Assembly (NCBI RefSeq): GCF_017873955.1
Contig: NZ_JAGGKS010000008.1
Location: 62,001 to 126,000 of the forward strand
Source of the DNA: Sedimentibacter acidaminivorans
GTDB taxonomy: Bacteria; Bacillota; Clostridia; Tissierellales; Sedimentibacteraceae
DNA length: 64,000 bases
Direction of reading: 5' to 3'
In this document: positions 1 to 10,624 of the stretch, in pieces
How positions within the stretch are numbered: the first letter of the stretch is position 1
Layout of the letters: every line of letters begins with the position of its first letter
The notes under the pieces: model-generated
What the model was told of the DNA's origin: nothing
Seen by the model: the letters and a program-made list of their open reading frames with translations, nothing else
The model's database searches: none
Made by a program: the position numbers and the translations under genes

Positions 1-117
1 CTTTCAATCCTATGCCAACTATCTTAATACATAGAGATAGTCAAATGTTCTTCTTAGGTTGCCTAGCATTACCTTTTCAATGGAATCATCCCATTTATAT
101 AGCCATTAGTATTAATC

Positions 118-255
118 TTATTTCCCACCACTTAAACACTTTGGTTCTTTCGGCTGATATGCCCCCCAGTATGATGTAGTTCCTGCAGCTGAAATTGCTG
201 TGTTTTTAATTTGTCTTGCTACAAAACTAAGTACGGTTCTTTTAATGTTCTTCAT
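118..255 (-). CDS. agrD: AgrD-like cyclic autoinducer pre-peptide
   Basis: This 45-residue peptide would be processed by the adjacent AgrB into a cyclic signalling peptide that the AgrC/AgrA pair senses. It has the AgrD layout: a basic amphipathic leader (MKNIKRTVLSFVARQIKNTA), a short core TTSYWGA, and an acidic/proline tail starting YQPKEP that resembles clostridial and listerial AgrD tails. The ATG follows a strong GGGGGTG Shine-Dalgarno sequence and overlaps the end of agrB by 14 bases, implying translational coupling. The position normally held by the ring-forming Cys is Ser27, so a lactone rather than a thiolactone is expected. The only Cys (Cys40) lies in the tail. The family call rests on layout and neighbours and is fairly safe; the mature peptide boundaries are inferred. 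Confidence 0.85.
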   Translation of the reverse strand: MKNIKRTVLSFVARQIKNTAISAAGTTSYWGAYQPKEPKCLSGGK

Positions 256-826
256 TTGTAACACCCCCTTTAATCTTTATTATTATTAGTATTGATACTA
301 AAAACATGGTAACTATTATAGTATAAAATAATTGGATATTTATTTTATACATTACCACCCCAATTAAATAAAAAGCAAACAGAATAAATACAGTTATTTC
401 TTTGTTTCCCTTTTTTCTATTTTCAGTTAATCTCTTATTTTCATTATCAACCGGTGCATATTTCAAAATAATATATATAGTTATGATTACCATTATTGCT
501 GATATTCTTATTACATAAACTGTTGGTGTAAATATAACGGCAGACATTGCTACCAAATATAATAATATTAGAGTTAAATTGCATTTTACATATGAATTAG
601 CATGATACCCGCCCGAATACATTCTTATTGGTATAAAGCTAATTAAGAATATAATAGAATAAAATAGCCTTTTTAATATTAACCCTAAGACTAAGATTAA
701 CGTTATTCCTATTATAGTAGATATTATCAATTGTAAACCATAAACATATATTTCTTTGTCTTCTTCTTGAATTATATTATTTGAATAAAAATAATCAGTT
801 ATATTGTCTGATAAATATTTAATCAT
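242..826 (-). CDS. agrB: AgrB-like autoinducer-processing membrane endopeptidase
   Basis: AgrB is a membrane cysteine endopeptidase that cleaves the AgrD tail and helps cyclise the signal. The protein (194 residues from the chosen start) is very hydrophobic with about five membrane segments. It carries the diagnostic block RMYSGGYHA with His75, and Cys82 seven residues later, matching the catalytic His/Cys pair of Staphylococcus AgrB. I place the start at the ATG at 824-826 because GGAGG sits just upstream; a TTG 12 bases earlier is possible but would overlap the ribosome site. It follows agrC by about 115 bases and overlaps agrD. The function is well supported by residues and context. Confidence 0.92.
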   Translation of the reverse strand: MIKYLSDNITDYFYSNNIIQEEDKEIYVYGLQLIISTIIGITLILVLGLILKRLFYSIIFLISFIPIRMYSGGYHANSYVKCNLTLILLYLVAMSAVIFTPTVYVIRISAIMVIITIYIILKYAPVDNENKRLTENRKKGNKEITVFILFAFYLIGVVMYKINIQLFYTIIVTMFLVSILIIIKIKGGVTNEEH

Positions 827-905
827 TGTATCCTCCAATAATTAAATTTCCTTTTACCTATATTTACAATATAACTGATTTTTTTCATAAGTCAATAGCT
901 TGGGG

Positions 906-934
906 ACGTTTGGTCGTGTATGTGTACGTTTGGT
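906..934. repeat. Direct repeat in the agrC-agrB gap
   Basis: ACGTTTGGT occurs at 906-914 and again at 926-934, exactly 20 bases apart (about two helical turns). The repeat lies in the non-coding gap between agrC and agrB. It could be a protein-binding site or chance; no function is assigned. Confidence 0.4.
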
Positions 935-941
935 AAATATT

Positions 942-2261
942 TTATGCTTTTTCCTCTAATAATAATATATTACAAGAAAAGATATTACCTTTTTCATAAT
1001 AATTTATTATTCCATCGTATTTTTCAACTATCTTTTTTATACTCTTTACTCCTATGCCGTGATTTAATTTGTTATGCTTTGTTGTCAATAAATTGGGGTT
1101 TTCTTTTAAAATTGATTTATCTATAGTATTTTTTACTTCAATAAATATGTAATCTCTTTTTTTATCTATTACTAAAGTAATTTCTTTATTGTTTTTTAAT
1201 TTTTCACATGCTTCTATTGCATTGTCAAATAAATTTCCAAATAAAATATTTATATCTACATCTTCAATACGTTGGTCCAGTTCATAATTTATACTATAGC
1301 TTGTTTTAATCCCCTTATAGTTCGCTTCCGAAAGCTTATTGTTAACTATTGCATTAAACATATCATTTTTAGTAAATATGAATTTTTTTGTATTATCAAT
1401 GTTTTCTATTATGCCGTTTGCATAATCTATTGCTTTATTAAAATTTTCGTCTTGAATGCTGGAACAGATGCTAATAATTTGATTTTTCATGTCGTGTCTC
1501 ATAGTCTGTACTTCTTTATATAGCTCTTTTATTTCTTTGCTATGCTTATTTCGCAGCATATTATTATATTTTAGAAGTTCATTTTCTTTAATTATTTCAT
1601 ATTCATTTCCCAATCTCATAAAAAGAAAATAAATTATTATATTTATTAGTATTAATCCTATTATGGATAAAAGTAAATAAAATGTAATTCTCGTATCGTT
1701 ATTGAACACTGCTGATTCAGTTATAGTAACCATTATGAATATTGTAAGTATAGGAATTATTGTCATTGATGTCCATATGGATAGAGGTGTTTCTTCACTT
1801 TTATAATTTTTTAATTTGAGGATTATTCTTGAAATATAAAAAAGTATTAATTTCGATGTTATTAGGCATACAAATCTATAAATTCCAAAGGTTGTAATCA
1901 TATCTTCAACGCTAACATTGAAAATCATACCCAAAATAAATAAGGAAAAACTATTAATTAATATCAATACAACATTAAAAATAATGCTACTGAATAGCTT
2001 AACTAAAAATTTCCCTCTAAGAGCTATTATGCTGTAAATAATCATTATTACAAAAGCTATATAACTTGGAATTTCTATAAATACTTCAATATAATTTGCT
2101 ACAGTAATATTTACAAACAACAGAATCACTGCAGAAATAAATAAAATGTTTTTTTTGCTGCCTAAATACTTGTAACCATTAAATTTTGAAATAAATTCAA
2201 TCATTAGGTATGATTCAAATAAACTTATTGACAGTTCAAATATAATTTCTGTATTATTCAT
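942..2261 (-). CDS. agrC: AgrC-like sensor histidine kinase
   Basis: This 439-residue sensor kinase probably detects the cyclic peptide made by the neighbouring AgrB/AgrD. The N-terminal half (about residues 1-215) is a multi-pass membrane sensor with six or seven hydrophobic segments. The C-terminal half has the H-box of the AgrC (HPK10) subfamily, MRHDMKNQI, an N-box NLFDNAIEACE, and a G-box HGIGVKSIKKIVEKYDG. The ATG is preceded by AAGGTGAG and lies three bases after the agrA stop codon, so the two are co-transcribed and probably translationally coupled. The kinase class is certain; the cognate ligand is inferred from the locus. Confidence 0.9.
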   Translation of the reverse strand: MNNTEIIFELSISLFESYLMIEFISKFNGYKYLGSKKNILFISAVILLFVNITVANYIEVFIEIPSYIAFVIMIIYSIIALRGKFLVKLFSSIIFNVVLILINSFSLFILGMIFNVSVEDMITTFGIYRFVCLITSKLILFYISRIILKLKNYKSEETPLSIWTSMTIIPILTIFIMVTITESAVFNNDTRITFYLLLSIIGLILINIIIYFLFMRLGNEYEIIKENELLKYNNMLRNKHSKEIKELYKEVQTMRHDMKNQIISICSSIQDENFNKAIDYANGIIENIDNTKKFIFTKNDMFNAIVNNKLSEANYKGIKTSYSINYELDQRIEDVDINILFGNLFDNAIEACEKLKNNKEITLVIDKKRDYIFIEVKNTIDKSILKENPNLLTTKHNKLNHGIGVKSIKKIVEKYDGIINYYEKGNIFSCNILLLEEKA

Positions 2262-2264
2262 AAC

Positions 2265-2975
2265 TCACCTTAGTGCTTCTATAAGTTTTTGTTGAACATA
2301 TTGAATGCGTGACCTACTAATAGGAATTTTTTGATTGTTTTTCATTATTACATTATCTTTGTTTAACCGTTGTATATACCTTTCATTTACTAAATAACCT
2401 GAATGTGTTCTTATGAACCCGTAGTCTTCCAGCTCATGTTCTTTTTTATTTATGCTGTCTTTATACTTGTAATGATTGTCATTGACTGTATTTATAGTTA
2501 TATAATTTCTGCTGCTTTCGATATACAAAATACTTTTAATATCTATCTCATATTTTTTTTTATCTGTGATTATTTTTATTTTATATGAATTATTTTCAAG
2601 GAATCTATTTACTTCAATAATTGCCTCTGATATTTCTTCTGTTAATTTTGATTTTCTGATAAATCTGAATGGCTGAACCTTTAGGGACTCGTATACAAGT
2701 TCATCTTTACTTGTTATGAAGATGATGATAGTATCTGGATTTTTAACCTTAATATTTTGTGCTGCTTCTATACCGTTTATTTTAGGCATATCAATATCTA
2801 AAAAAACTATATCAAAATATTCTTGCGAGTGATATTCTATAATTTCCATTGGAGCAAGGAATTTATTTATATTATAATCACAATTTATTTCTTTAAATTT
2901 ATCATTTATTAACTGTGATATTTTCTCTAAAATTATTTTTTCATCATCACATATACCTATATTAAAGTAATTCAT
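2265..2975 (-). CDS. agrA: AgrA-like LytTR response regulator
   Basis: This 236-residue response regulator is the predicted partner of the AgrC kinase. Residues 1-120 form a CheY-like receiver with acidic pocket residues near the start (ICDDE) and a phospho-acceptor in VFLDIDMP. Residues about 140-235 form a LytTR DNA-binding domain (IKSILYIESSRNYITI, then GFIRTHSGYLVN). A GGGGGGAT ribosome site precedes the ATG. It is the first gene of a leftward agrA-agrC-agrB-agrD series, unlike the staphylococcal B-D-C-A order. Targets probably include its own locus, but I could not identify a convincing LytTR site. Confidence 0.9.
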   Translation of the reverse strand: MNYFNIGICDDEKIILEKISQLINDKFKEINCDYNINKFLAPMEIIEYHSQEYFDIVFLDIDMPKINGIEAAQNIKVKNPDTIIIFITSKDELVYESLKVQPFRFIRKSKLTEEISEAIIEVNRFLENNSYKIKIITDKKKYEIDIKSILYIESSRNYITINTVNDNHYKYKDSINKKEHELEDYGFIRTHSGYLVNERYIQRLNKDNVIMKNNQKIPISRSRIQYVQQKLIEALR

Positions 2976-3100
2976 GTTATCCCCCCGATATCATGTCTTG
3001 TTAGAACTAAAAAAATTTTACATATCATAGTTCTTAATAGTTATACGATATTTTACCATGATTTAGTAATTATCTCAAGAGTTAAGTCCTTATAAGTAAT

Positions 3101-3129
3101 AAAACTTCTGCCACCATAGCAGAAGTTTT
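3101..3129 (-). terminator. Rho-independent terminator after the helicase gene
   Basis: The inverted repeat AAAACTTCTGC / GCAGAAGTTTT has an 11-bp perfect stem and a 7-base loop. It lies between the end of the large minus-strand helicase gene and agrA. The rest of the 2976-3276 gap shows no gene; it must hold the agrA promoter, which I could not define. Confidence 0.7.
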
Positions 3130-3276
3130 TCGTCGTTTGATATTATTTCTTAATCATATTAAGGTCAAACTTAATATTTTAAAGGAACATTATTCTCTTA
3201 AATATTTAGAAATTAACTTTTGGTATTTTTTTACAATTGTTGTTGGTTATAAAATCTGTTTTTATTAGAACTGTAT

Positions 3277-6200
3277 TTACCTTTCCATATTATTATTTAT
3301 TTCCTGTTCACCTTTTACATTTTCAGCTTTATACTTCCCAACTAAATTAGCAACTTCACTCATACACTTTCTTTTATTGTTATTGTTATTGTTTTCATCA
3401 ACAATTCCATTATCCTTACGATCTTTATCAACACTTTCAAACTCTGTTTCATCAGTTACTATAGCTTCTTTATTCTTATTAATATCAAGCAACTCATTTA
3501 ATTCAAACTGTCGTCTTGACTTTTCAGCAAGTAACTGTTCATGTTCAAAAGGTCTCTTAAATTCTGTTTTTGATTCCTCCATGTTTCTGTTATACTCAAC
3601 TATTTTGTCTTCCAGTTTACCTATATAAAATTCTAGATTCTTTACGACATTTTCAAGCCTAACCATATTACCATGTGGACTATCACCAAGCTCAATTGTA
3701 TAAGTACTGTTACCTTTCAGGATCAACTCATTGAAACTCATGTGTTTTTTCTTTATGTATAAATCAAACCCGTTAAACTTTCCTATTTGTTTTTCTTCGG
3801 TTGATATTGCATTGTCTGATAATACTTTTATAATTTCTCCTGCATCTTCTCTGTTATCATAAGCTTTATTATCTAATATTATTTGAAATTCTTCTTTTCT
3901 GTTTTGATTTCTTATCTCAATATCTTTTTTAATATTATTTGTTCTTTGTTTAGCTTCTGCTATAAGACTAGGATATTTAGATTTAAAATTATCCTCCATT
4001 TTGTATTTATGATTATTGTAGGCAGTTTTTAAAAGTGTCAATCTTGCTACTTCATTATCAACATCAATCTTTTCTTTTATATATGGATTACCCGTTGCAA
4101 GTGCTTTTATTTCTGCATAGCTTAATACTGTTTCATCTACATCTTCACAACTTCTTGCAACAGATTTTGATGTCATTATCTGTGAAATAAATTTTTGTTT
4201 ATTTTCAACTATTGACCACATATATGCATCAAATGTATCGGTTGTTACGTACCTATATATATTAACTTCTTCATTTGTATTGCCTTGACGAAGTATTCTA
4301 CCTTCTCTTTGCTCTATATCCGATGGTCTCCAAGGTACATCAAGATGATGAAGTCCTACAAGTTTACTTTGTATATTTGTTCCTGTTCCCATTTTGGAAG
4401 TACTCCCTATAATTATTCTCTTTGATCCTCTTCTAAGTTCTGAAAACATGTTTTCTCTTTGTACCTCATTATTAGCATCATGAATAAAGCATATTTCACT
4501 TTCAGGTATTCCTTGTTTTATTAATGTTTCTTTTATGTAGTCATATACTGAAAACCCTTGTTTTTTTCCTGTTGGTGTACCTATATCACAAAATACTATT
4601 TGCGTTCCTTTTATAACGTTTGAATTTATATATTCATCATATATATTCTCAATACATTTATTTATTTTTGATGCTGGGTTATTCTCAGCATTAGAATCTA
4701 ATAGTCTTGGATCTAATCCTAATTGTCTTGCTTCATTTGTAACCTTGAGCATATTATCTTCCCAAGGCTTAACACTTCCATTTCTGATATCTTCTGCTCT
4801 GCTTGCAAATTCAGACATTATTTCTTTTGTTTCTTCTGTAGGATCTGCTATTATTATTTTATATTTACCATCTTTAAGCTTCGGTACAGGAAGATTAAGC
4901 ATATCAGGAGTTTGTATATCTGCTATGTTTTTGAACATTGTCATAAGCTCTGGAAGATTTACAAATTTAGCAAATCTATTTCTAAACCTATATCCGGTTC
5001 CTTCAGGAGCAAGTTCTAGAGAAGAAACAACTTCTCCAAAGTTTGATGCCCAACTATCAAAATGATATATTCCCATTTTGTGCAACTCTTTTTCTTCTAG
5101 ATATCTCATCATTACATATAGCTCAACCATTGAGTTGCTTATTGGTGTTCCTGTAGCAAATATTACATTTCTACCGTTGTTTATTTCTTGTATATATTGA
5201 GATTTCATCAACATATCTGTAGATTTTTTAGCCATTGTGTTAGATATACCTGCAACATTACGCATTTTAGAAAATATAGCACAGTTTTTATAATTATGTG
5301 CTTCATCAACAAATAAACAATCAATTCCTAATTCTTCAAAATTTATTACATCATCCTTAACAGTATCAGTAAGTTTTTTTAAGCTCTCTTCAAGTCGAAG
5401 CTTTGTTTTTTCCATTTGTTTAATTGCCCATTGTTCTCCGTTTTCTGATTTTATTTCACTTATAGATTCCACTATATGGTCAATTTGTTCATTAATCATT
5501 CTTTGCTGTCTTTCTTTTGATATTGGAATTTTCTCAAATTGACTATGCCCTATTATTATTGCATCATAGTTGCCTGTAGCAATTCTGCTAACAAACCTCT
5601 TTCTGTTTTCTTTTTTGAAATCTTTTTTGCTTGTTACCAAAACATTAGCCGAAGGATATAGTCTTAAAAATTCTGCTGCCATTTGTTCCGTAAGATGGTT
5701 TGGTACTGCTATCATACTTTTATTTGCAAGTCCTAGACGTTTCATTTCCATGCATGAAGCAACCATTTCAAACGTCTTTCCTGCACCTACGCAATGGGCT
5801 AGCAATGTATTTTCTCCTGATGTAATTACTCGTGCTATAGCATTTTTCTGATGTGGTCTTAGTTTTACGTCTGGATTCATTCCAGGGAAAGTTAAATAAC
5901 TTCCATCAAATTCTCTAAGTTTCATATTATTAAATTTATCGTTGTACAGTCTAACGTATTTGCTTCGTCTGTCTATATCTTTAAATATCCATCTTTTAAA
6001 TTCTTCCTTTATTAGCCTTTGCTTTTCTTTTGCAAGCATTGTTTCTTTTCTGTTTATTACATATTTTACTCTATCATCTTCTTCAATTCTGTCTTTAACT
6101 GTTACGATTTTTAGATTTAATGTATCTTCTATTATGTAGTATGCATTTGTTCTGCTTGTACCATATGTTTCTTTAGCTGCAACAGAATTTCCATCTATAC

Positions 6201-9200
6201 CTTTATTGCTTATTGACCATGATGCATTAAAATCTCTATAGTTAACTTTAATTTCATCATTATATCTTAAGCCTGTGTTGTAATAGTATTTTGGAGTTTT
6301 TAATAATTCATATATAAACTGTTCTATGTCCTTTGGATCTATCCATGTTGAGCCGAGCCTTACATCTATTTCGCCTGCCTCAAGGTCTTTAGGCTGTGAT
6401 TCTTCAAGTGCTTGCACATTTATACTGAATATATCATTTGTTTTAGCATAGACATAAGCTAATTTTAATTTTTCTCTTACATTACCGCTTAAGTATTCAT
6501 CTTTTGTTTCCCAGCCAGCTGTTATATTATTTTCATCATATTTTTGTGGATTAATATATGTTATTCCTTTTAAATCTTCTATAACTGTATTTATATCCTT
6601 ATTAGAAAGTTTGGCCATGAATTTAAGATCAACTTTACCTCGCTCGTTCATACTTACCGTTAAGGCCTCAACGGCAGTATCAACCTTTTCAATTTTTTCA
6701 TAATGGCTTATGGTTCTTTTAGAAAATATATCTGCTTTAGTAACATTTTTATCTTCATCAATTATTTCTAATGAAGATAAAAGTGGATAATCATTGTCAT
6801 CTGAAAATGCTCTTTTATTTGTTTTGTCAGTGATATATCCATAATGTTTTACAAAATTATCATATTTTTTATTTAACTCATTTTGCAGTAGTTTAAGATA
6901 ATCATCTGTACAGCCTACTAGCTGCTCACTAATTATCTGTCTTGTTATATTTCTTATTTCATGTAATTTTATTACTCTTTCTTTTGTCTTGGCTCCTATA
7001 TCTATAAAATGCATAGTTGCATTTTCTCTGTAATATACATTGTCATCTATTACTGTAAATGTAAAATTCTTTACATTAGTATCTGCAGGTAAATCTTTAT
7101 TTGCTTCATCTAAGTTGTCATTATCTTTTTTATCTTTATCTTGCAATTTATATATATTAATATCTGCTTTAAGGTTTGATACAGCAACTTTTAAGGCTTC
7201 TTCAATATTAGAATTTTCATCTTTATTAACTAAAGCTGTTACTTTACTGTTTTCTCCAAACATGCCCTTTCTTTTTTCATCAAATACCATTTCGCCAAGC
7301 ATCATGTTTGGATTATCTATAAAATATTTATTTAGGGGTATCCCCTCATCGTTATGTAAGACATTAATCCATTTAGGCTCTTCTAAGTTTATACTATCTC
7401 TTTTTTGCAAGAATAATATATCTGTTGTTACATCAGTATTTGCAACTTCTTTAAATGTATTATTTGGAAGCCTGATAGCTCCTATAAGGTCTGCTCTCTC
7501 GGCAATATATTTTCTTACTGAGTTGTCTTGTTTATCCATTGTTCCCTTTGAAGTTACAAAAGCAATAACTCCTCCTGGTCTAACTTTATCTATTGTCTTA
7601 GCAATAAAATAATCATGAATAAAGAAATTATATTTATTATATTCTTTGTCAAATACCTTGTAATCTCCAAATGGAACATTACCTATAGCAACGTCAAAGA
7701 AGTTGTTTTGAAACTCTGTGTCCTGGTATCCTTTAATTTGTATATTAGCTTTCTGATACATCTGCTTAGATATTCTTCCTGATATATCATCAAGCTCAAC
7801 TCCATATAATTTAGATTTACTCATGCTTTCAGGCAGCTGAGAAAAGAAATATCCAACTCCCATTGATGGCTCTAATATATTGCCTTTTTCAAAACCAAAA
7901 TTGTCAAGTGCTGTATAAATTGATTGAATTACTTCTTTTGAAGTATAATGGGCGTTTGGGGTAGATGCTCTTGCACTTTTGTATTCTTCTTCTGTTAGGA
8001 TACTTTTAAGCTCATTATATTCATTGGCCCAAGAACTAGAATTTTCATCAAATGCTTGTGGCATTCCTCCCCATCCAGAGTATTTAGCTAATATACTCTG
8101 GTCTTGTGATGATGCTAACCTTAACTCTTGCTCTATGATCTTTAATAATTTTATAGCTTCTATATTGTTTTTAAATTTTGTTTTCAGTCCACCTTCTATC
8201 TTGTCGTTATCTTTATATTTATAATTTATTTTTTCTATAATATTATTTTTGATATCATCATCTAATACACTATTTTTAGGTAAAATAATAGAGCTGTTTA
8301 AATTCTCATACAGCTCTACATTATCTGTTATCTCTATCTGTTCTGTAATTTCTATTTGTTCTGTTACCTTATTTGATACACTATTTCCTTCAATACTATT
8401 TCTTCCGCTTCTCTCTTTATCATATCCCTGTGTTTGTAACTTTCGTATACGTTCATCGGGTCTGGTATTGGATCTATCTTTAGTTTCTGTTCCATTATCT
8501 TGCCTAGTAGTTCGTATGCTTCCTCGTTTACCTTCCTCATTACTTGCATCAGTTCTCCGTTCATGAACATCTTCGTATACCTCTGCTGATTTATTTCTCT
8601 CAGATAATTCATTGCTAGTAATCCGTACTTGCCCACTGGCTCTTGTTCCTCCTGATTCTCCTCCATTTCTATCTCTGGATACAATATTCCGTCTATCTCC
8701 TTGTATGTTAAGTCTATTGGTTTCATTCTCCCTTTTCCTCTCTTTTATTATATTTTTCAACTCATTTTCTATATCTGATAATATCAGCTGTGATGTATTA
8801 GCCACTGAACTGCAAAGCTTTAATGTTAGCTCTTTAGTATTAAATTCAGCGATATATTTGAAATATTTTTCGCTGTTAATATCTGTATTGATATTACATC
8901 TTGTTGATATTAAGTATATCAGGCTTTCTTGTAATGTTGTTTTAAATTTATCTTTAGTACTATTATATATTTCGTCAAATACTGTAAATTGTTTATCTCG
9001 ATTTTTAAATTCAGATATATATGATTTGTATACTATTTCAGAATACTCTTTACATAAATATATAATCATATTATCTATTGAATTAATATCTGTATTATAT
9101 TTGCTGTTAAGCTTTTGATTTAATAATAGCTTAGAAGTATCATTTAATACCCAGGTTCTCGGATAAGTCTTCTCTTGTCCATTAGTATCTGAAACATCAA

Positions 9201-9480
9201 ATAAATACTCGATTTTAACAGGATTTTTTGTTGTATCAAAAACCTTTATCGCTTTTGCTCCTTTATTTATGTATCTTTTAATTTTGCTATTCCATATATT
9301 CATATCTGCAACAAATGTTGCTTCTGGTTTTTGTGCATATATGAGTATTTGAGTATCAAATCTGTGTTTCCAAATTCCTGATGAAAATTTTAGGAACTGA
9401 ATCCATTCTGTATCTGAGACTGTAAGTTGGGGTATTATTTCATCATAAATCTGCTTTAAATTTGTTATTCTTCTGTCCAT
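3277..9480 (-). CDS. Giant DNA methylase / SNF2-type helicase of an integrative element
   Basis: This 2067-residue protein is of the kind carried by integrative conjugative elements and large plasmids of Firmicutes. Residues about 20-80 resemble the ArdC-type single-stranded-DNA-binding N-terminal region ([15 protein letters not shown]...[10 protein letters not shown]). Residues about 250-390 are a low-complexity charged linker rich in R, E, G, N and T. An N6-adenine methylase-like domain follows, with an EPSMGVGYF motif and GNVPFG at about 600. A superfamily 2 helicase comes next: Walker A VGAGKT at about 1232, DEAH in [10 protein letters not shown] at about 1393, and motif [13 protein letters not shown] at about 1728. 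GGAGG precedes the ATG. The reading frame is intact. It probably handles DNA during transfer or protects the element, but no relaxase, coupling protein or secretion genes are visible nearby. Confidence 0.85.
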   Translation of the reverse strand: MDRRITNLKQIYDEIIPQLTVSDTEWIQFLKFSSGIWKHRFDTQILIYAQKPEATFVADMNIWNSKIKRYINKGAKAIKVFDTTKNPVKIEYLFDVSDTNGQEKTYPRTWVLNDTSKLLLNQKLNSKYNTDINSIDNMIIYLCKEYSEIVYKSYISEFKNRDKQFTVFDEIYNSTKDKFKTTLQESLIYLISTRCNINTDINSEKYFKYIAEFNTKELTLKLCSSVANTSQLILSDIENELKNIIKERKRENETNRLNIQGDRRNIVSRDRNGGESGGTRASGQVRITSNELSERNKSAEVYEDVHERRTDASNEEGKRGSIRTTRQDNGTETKDRSNTRPDERIRKLQTQGYDKERSGRNSIEGNSVSNKVTEQIEITEQIEITDNVELYENLNSSIILPKNSVLDDDIKNNIIEKINYKYKDNDKIEGGLKTKFKNNIEAIKLLKIIEQELRLASSQDQSILAKYSGWGGMPQAFDENSSSWANEYNELKSILTEEEYKSARASTPNAHYTSKEVIQSIYTALDNFGFEKGNILEPSMGVGYFFSQLPESMSKSKLYGVELDDISGRISKQMYQKANIQIKGYQDTEFQNNFFDVAIGNVPFGDYKVFDKEYNKYNFFIHDYFIAKTIDKVRPGGVIAFVTSKGTMDKQDNSVRKYIAERADLIGAIRLPNNTFKEVANTDVTTDILFLQKRDSINLEEPKWINVLHNDEGIPLNKYFIDNPNMMLGEMVFDEKRKGMFGENSKVTALVNKDENSNIEEALKVAVSNLKADINIYKLQDKDKKDNDNLDEANKDLPADTNVKNFTFTVIDDNVYYRENATMHFIDIGAKTKERVIKLHEIRNITRQIISEQLVGCTDDYLKLLQNELNKKYDNFVKHYGYITDKTNKRAFSDDNDYPLLSSLEIIDEDKNVTKADIFSKRTISHYEKIEKVDTAVEALTVSMNERGKVDLKFMAKLSNKDINTVIEDLKGITYINPQKYDENNITAGWETKDEYLSGNVREKLKLAYVYAKTNDIFSINVQALEESQPKDLEAGEIDVRLGSTWIDPKDIEQFIYELLKTPKYYYNTGLRYNDEIKVNYRDFNASWSISNKGIDGNSVAAKETYGTSRTNAYYIIEDTLNLKIVTVKDRIEEDDRVKYVINRKETMLAKEKQRLIKEEFKRWIFKDIDRRSKYVRLYNDKFNNMKLREFDGSYLTFPGMNPDVKLRPHQKNAIARVITSGENTLLAHCVGAGKTFEMVASCMEMKRLGLANKSMIAVPNHLTEQMAAEFLRLYPSANVLVTSKKDFKKENRKRFVSRIATGNYDAIIIGHSQFEKIPISKERQQRMINEQIDHIVESISEIKSENGEQWAIKQMEKTKLRLEESLKKLTDTVKDDVINFEELGIDCLFVDEAHNYKNCAIFSKMRNVAGISNTMAKKSTDMLMKSQYIQEINNGRNVIFATGTPISNSMVELYVMMRYLEEKELHKMGIYHFDSWASNFGEVVSSLELAPEGTGYRFRNRFAKFVNLPELMTMFKNIADIQTPDMLNLPVPKLKDGKYKIIIADPTEETKEIMSEFASRAEDIRNGSVKPWEDNMLKVTNEARQLGLDPRLLDSNAENNPASKINKCIENIYDEYINSNVIKGTQIVFCDIGTPTGKKQGFSVYDYIKETLIKQGIPESEICFIHDANNEVQRENMFSELRRGSKRIIIGSTSKMGTGTNIQSKLVGLHHLDVPWRPSDIEQREGRILRQGNTNEEVNIYRYVTTDTFDAYMWSIVENKQKFISQIMTSKSVARSCEDVDETVLSYAEIKALATGNPYIKEKIDVDNEVARLTLLKTAYNNHKYKMEDNFKSKYPSLIAEAKQRTNNIKKDIEIRNQNRKEEFQIILDNKAYDNREDAGEIIKVLSDNAISTEEKQIGKFNGFDLYIKKKHMSFNELILKGNSTYTIELGDSPHGNMVRLENVVKNLEFYIGKLEDKIVEYNRNMEESKTEFKRPFEHEQLLAEKSRRQFELNELLDINKNKEAIVTDETEFESVDKDRKDNGIVDENNNNNNKRKCMSEVANLVGKYKAENVKGEQEINNNMER
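8364..8726 (-). CDS. TnpV-like protein nested in another frame of the helicase gene
   Basis: This 120-residue frame lies wholly inside the giant helicase gene, same strand, shifted by one base. Unlike the many shadow frames here, its product resembles transposon-encoded TnpV proteins (Tn4451 type): [15 protein letters not shown], then [33 protein letters not shown], and a C-terminal [12 protein letters not shown] corresponding to the TnpV ending. The overlapped helicase segment is its low-complexity linker, where overprinting would be tolerated. The ATG has a purine-rich AGGGAGA immediately upstream. The family call is from memory of TnpV and is fairly confident; whether this frame is translated is unknown. 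TnpV function is not established. Confidence 0.6.
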   Translation of the reverse strand: MKPIDLTYKEIDGILYPEIEMEENQEEQEPVGKYGLLAMNYLREINQQRYTKMFMNGELMQVMRKVNEEAYELLGKIMEQKLKIDPIPDPMNVYESYKHRDMIKREAEEIVLKEIVYQIR

Positions 9481-9559
9481 TTTCTAGTTTGCCTCCATAA
9501 TTACTAATAATAACATTGCTTTGCTTTTACAATCTTGTTTGTACTTCTTATTTTGATAT

Positions 9560-9594
9560 AAAAAAGACTACGACATCTTTTATCTGCCGTAGCC
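9560..9594 (-). terminator. Rho-independent terminator
   Basis: On the minus strand a stem of ten pairs (GGCTACGGCA with TGTCGTAGTC, two G-U pairs) closes a loop of about nine bases and is followed by six T residues. It lies between the acetyltransferase remnant and the helicase gene, separating their transcripts. Confidence 0.75.
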
Positions 9595-9683
9595 ACTTTT
9601 AACACTATTCTATTTCTACAACTATATTTAATATAAACATAAAAAAATTTTTGAATTACACTGATCGCCGTTATGCTTATTAT

Positions 9684-10020
9684 CTACCTATTACCTTCTA
9701 ATTTTGCCTTAATAAATCCATCATATTCTATCGTAGCATTTTGCTGATTTGGCATTATAAATCCACACTCTTCATAAAATTTATAATTTTCAGTAGTAGT
9801 CTTTGTGGACTAATTTCCGTGTGGGAGTTTTTGCAAGCATAACCGAATAAGTTTTTTTCCTATTCCTTGTTTTCTATATTCCTTTTTTACCATTAAATCT
9901 TGGATTGAAGCAATCATGCTCCACACCAACCAATCTCCGTATATAACTCTCTTAATAGTTCACCACTTATTCCGTCAGTTCCTTCACGTATAACGAAACC
10001 TTATAATATATGTACATACA
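9684..10020 (-). pseudogene. Decayed GNAT-family acetyltransferase
   Basis: Translation of the minus strand gives recognisable pieces of a GCN5-related N-acetyltransferase: GFVIREGTDG, then in another frame VIYGDWLVWSMIASIQDLMV, the acetyl-CoA-binding motif KKEYRKQGIGKKLI, an in-frame TAG, then TENYKFYEECGF and a normal C-terminus ending at TAG 9684-9686. A frameshift near the ELLRE segment and the internal stop leave no intact reading frame. No start codon is evident, so the right boundary is approximate. It is a dead gene in the 682-base stretch between the helicase gene and the HAD gene; the rest of that stretch holds only the terminator noted. Confidence 0.8.
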
Positions 10021-10162
10021 CATTTCTCCTACTTCCTATAAATTATTTATTATTTAGACTATGTTAAAGAATACTGTTGATAATAATACAATTTTTAATT
10101 GAAGTCAGAATTGACTTCCATTAATAAATATTTAGAACGTAGTAAATCAACACATCTTCACA

Positions 10163-10624
10163 TTATTTTATTAATTCATTGTCGGGTTTTAATAAATACT
10201 TTCTAACAGTATTCCAATTTCCCTTATACTCTTCCAAAATTATACTCATACAACCAATTTCTAAATGTAGTTCATTGTCATCCCATCTATCACCGATACC
10301 TGCAGCTATATTGTACTTTTTTGAAAGTGCTTTTGCTATTTCCAGTCTATCTTCTTGTTTTTCTGATAAGTAGATTTGACCATTAGGGAAACCAGTTTTT
10401 ATTAACCACTCTAAAGTAACTTCTTTCATTTGTTCGGAACGTGCTCCCATAAAAATGATATTAAATTGTTCATGTAATTCATTTAAACATTCAACACTAC
10501 CAATAACAGCAATATCATTTAAAATATTCTCAACTTTATTAAAATCAGATGTACCACAAAGATGTAATCTATGCCTATCATCACAAATTGTACCATCAAT
10601 AAAAACTAAAATTGCTTTCATCAT
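10163..10624 (-). CDS. HAD-like protein with altered nucleophile motif
   Basis: This protein (about 153 residues from ATG 10622-10624, preceded by GAGGAATGT) has the fold signature of a small haloacid-dehalogenase-type phosphatase: motif I region AILVFIDGTICD, a middle GARSEQMKEVTLEWL block, and motif IV GIGDRWDDNELH. In active relatives motif I reads DxDGT, with the first Asp as nucleophile; here that position is Phe (VFIDGT). Hydrolysis by the usual mechanism is therefore doubtful. It may be inactive, binding-only, or decaying. It stands alone beside the acetyltransferase remnant. The substrate is unknown. Confidence 0.65.
   Translation of the reverse strand: MMKAILVFIDGTICDDRHRLHLCGTSDFNKVENILNDIAVIGSVECLNELHEQFNIIFMGARSEQMKEVTLEWLIKTGFPNGQIYLSEKQEDRLEIAKALSKKYNIAAGIGDRWDDNELHLEIGCMSIILEEYKGNWNTVRKYLLKPDNELIK

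Noticed and set aside
18-41. ACTATCT/AGATAGT inverted repeat at the left edge
   Set aside because: Only seven base pairs with a ten-base loop and no T run; too weak to call in AT-rich DNA.
118-138. Cys40 of AgrD as the ring-forming residue
   Set aside because: It lies in the conserved tail after the YQPKEP segment that is removed by AgrB, so it cannot be in the mature ring.
7040-7612. Plus-strand open frame of 190 codons opposite the helicase gene
   Set aside because: The composition is that of an antisense shadow and no ribosome site or domain is visible.
8612-9118. Plus-strand open frame of 168 codons opposite the helicase gene
   Set aside because: Hydrophobic, Ser/Leu-rich shadow of a minus-strand coding sequence; no ribosome site and no recognisable family.
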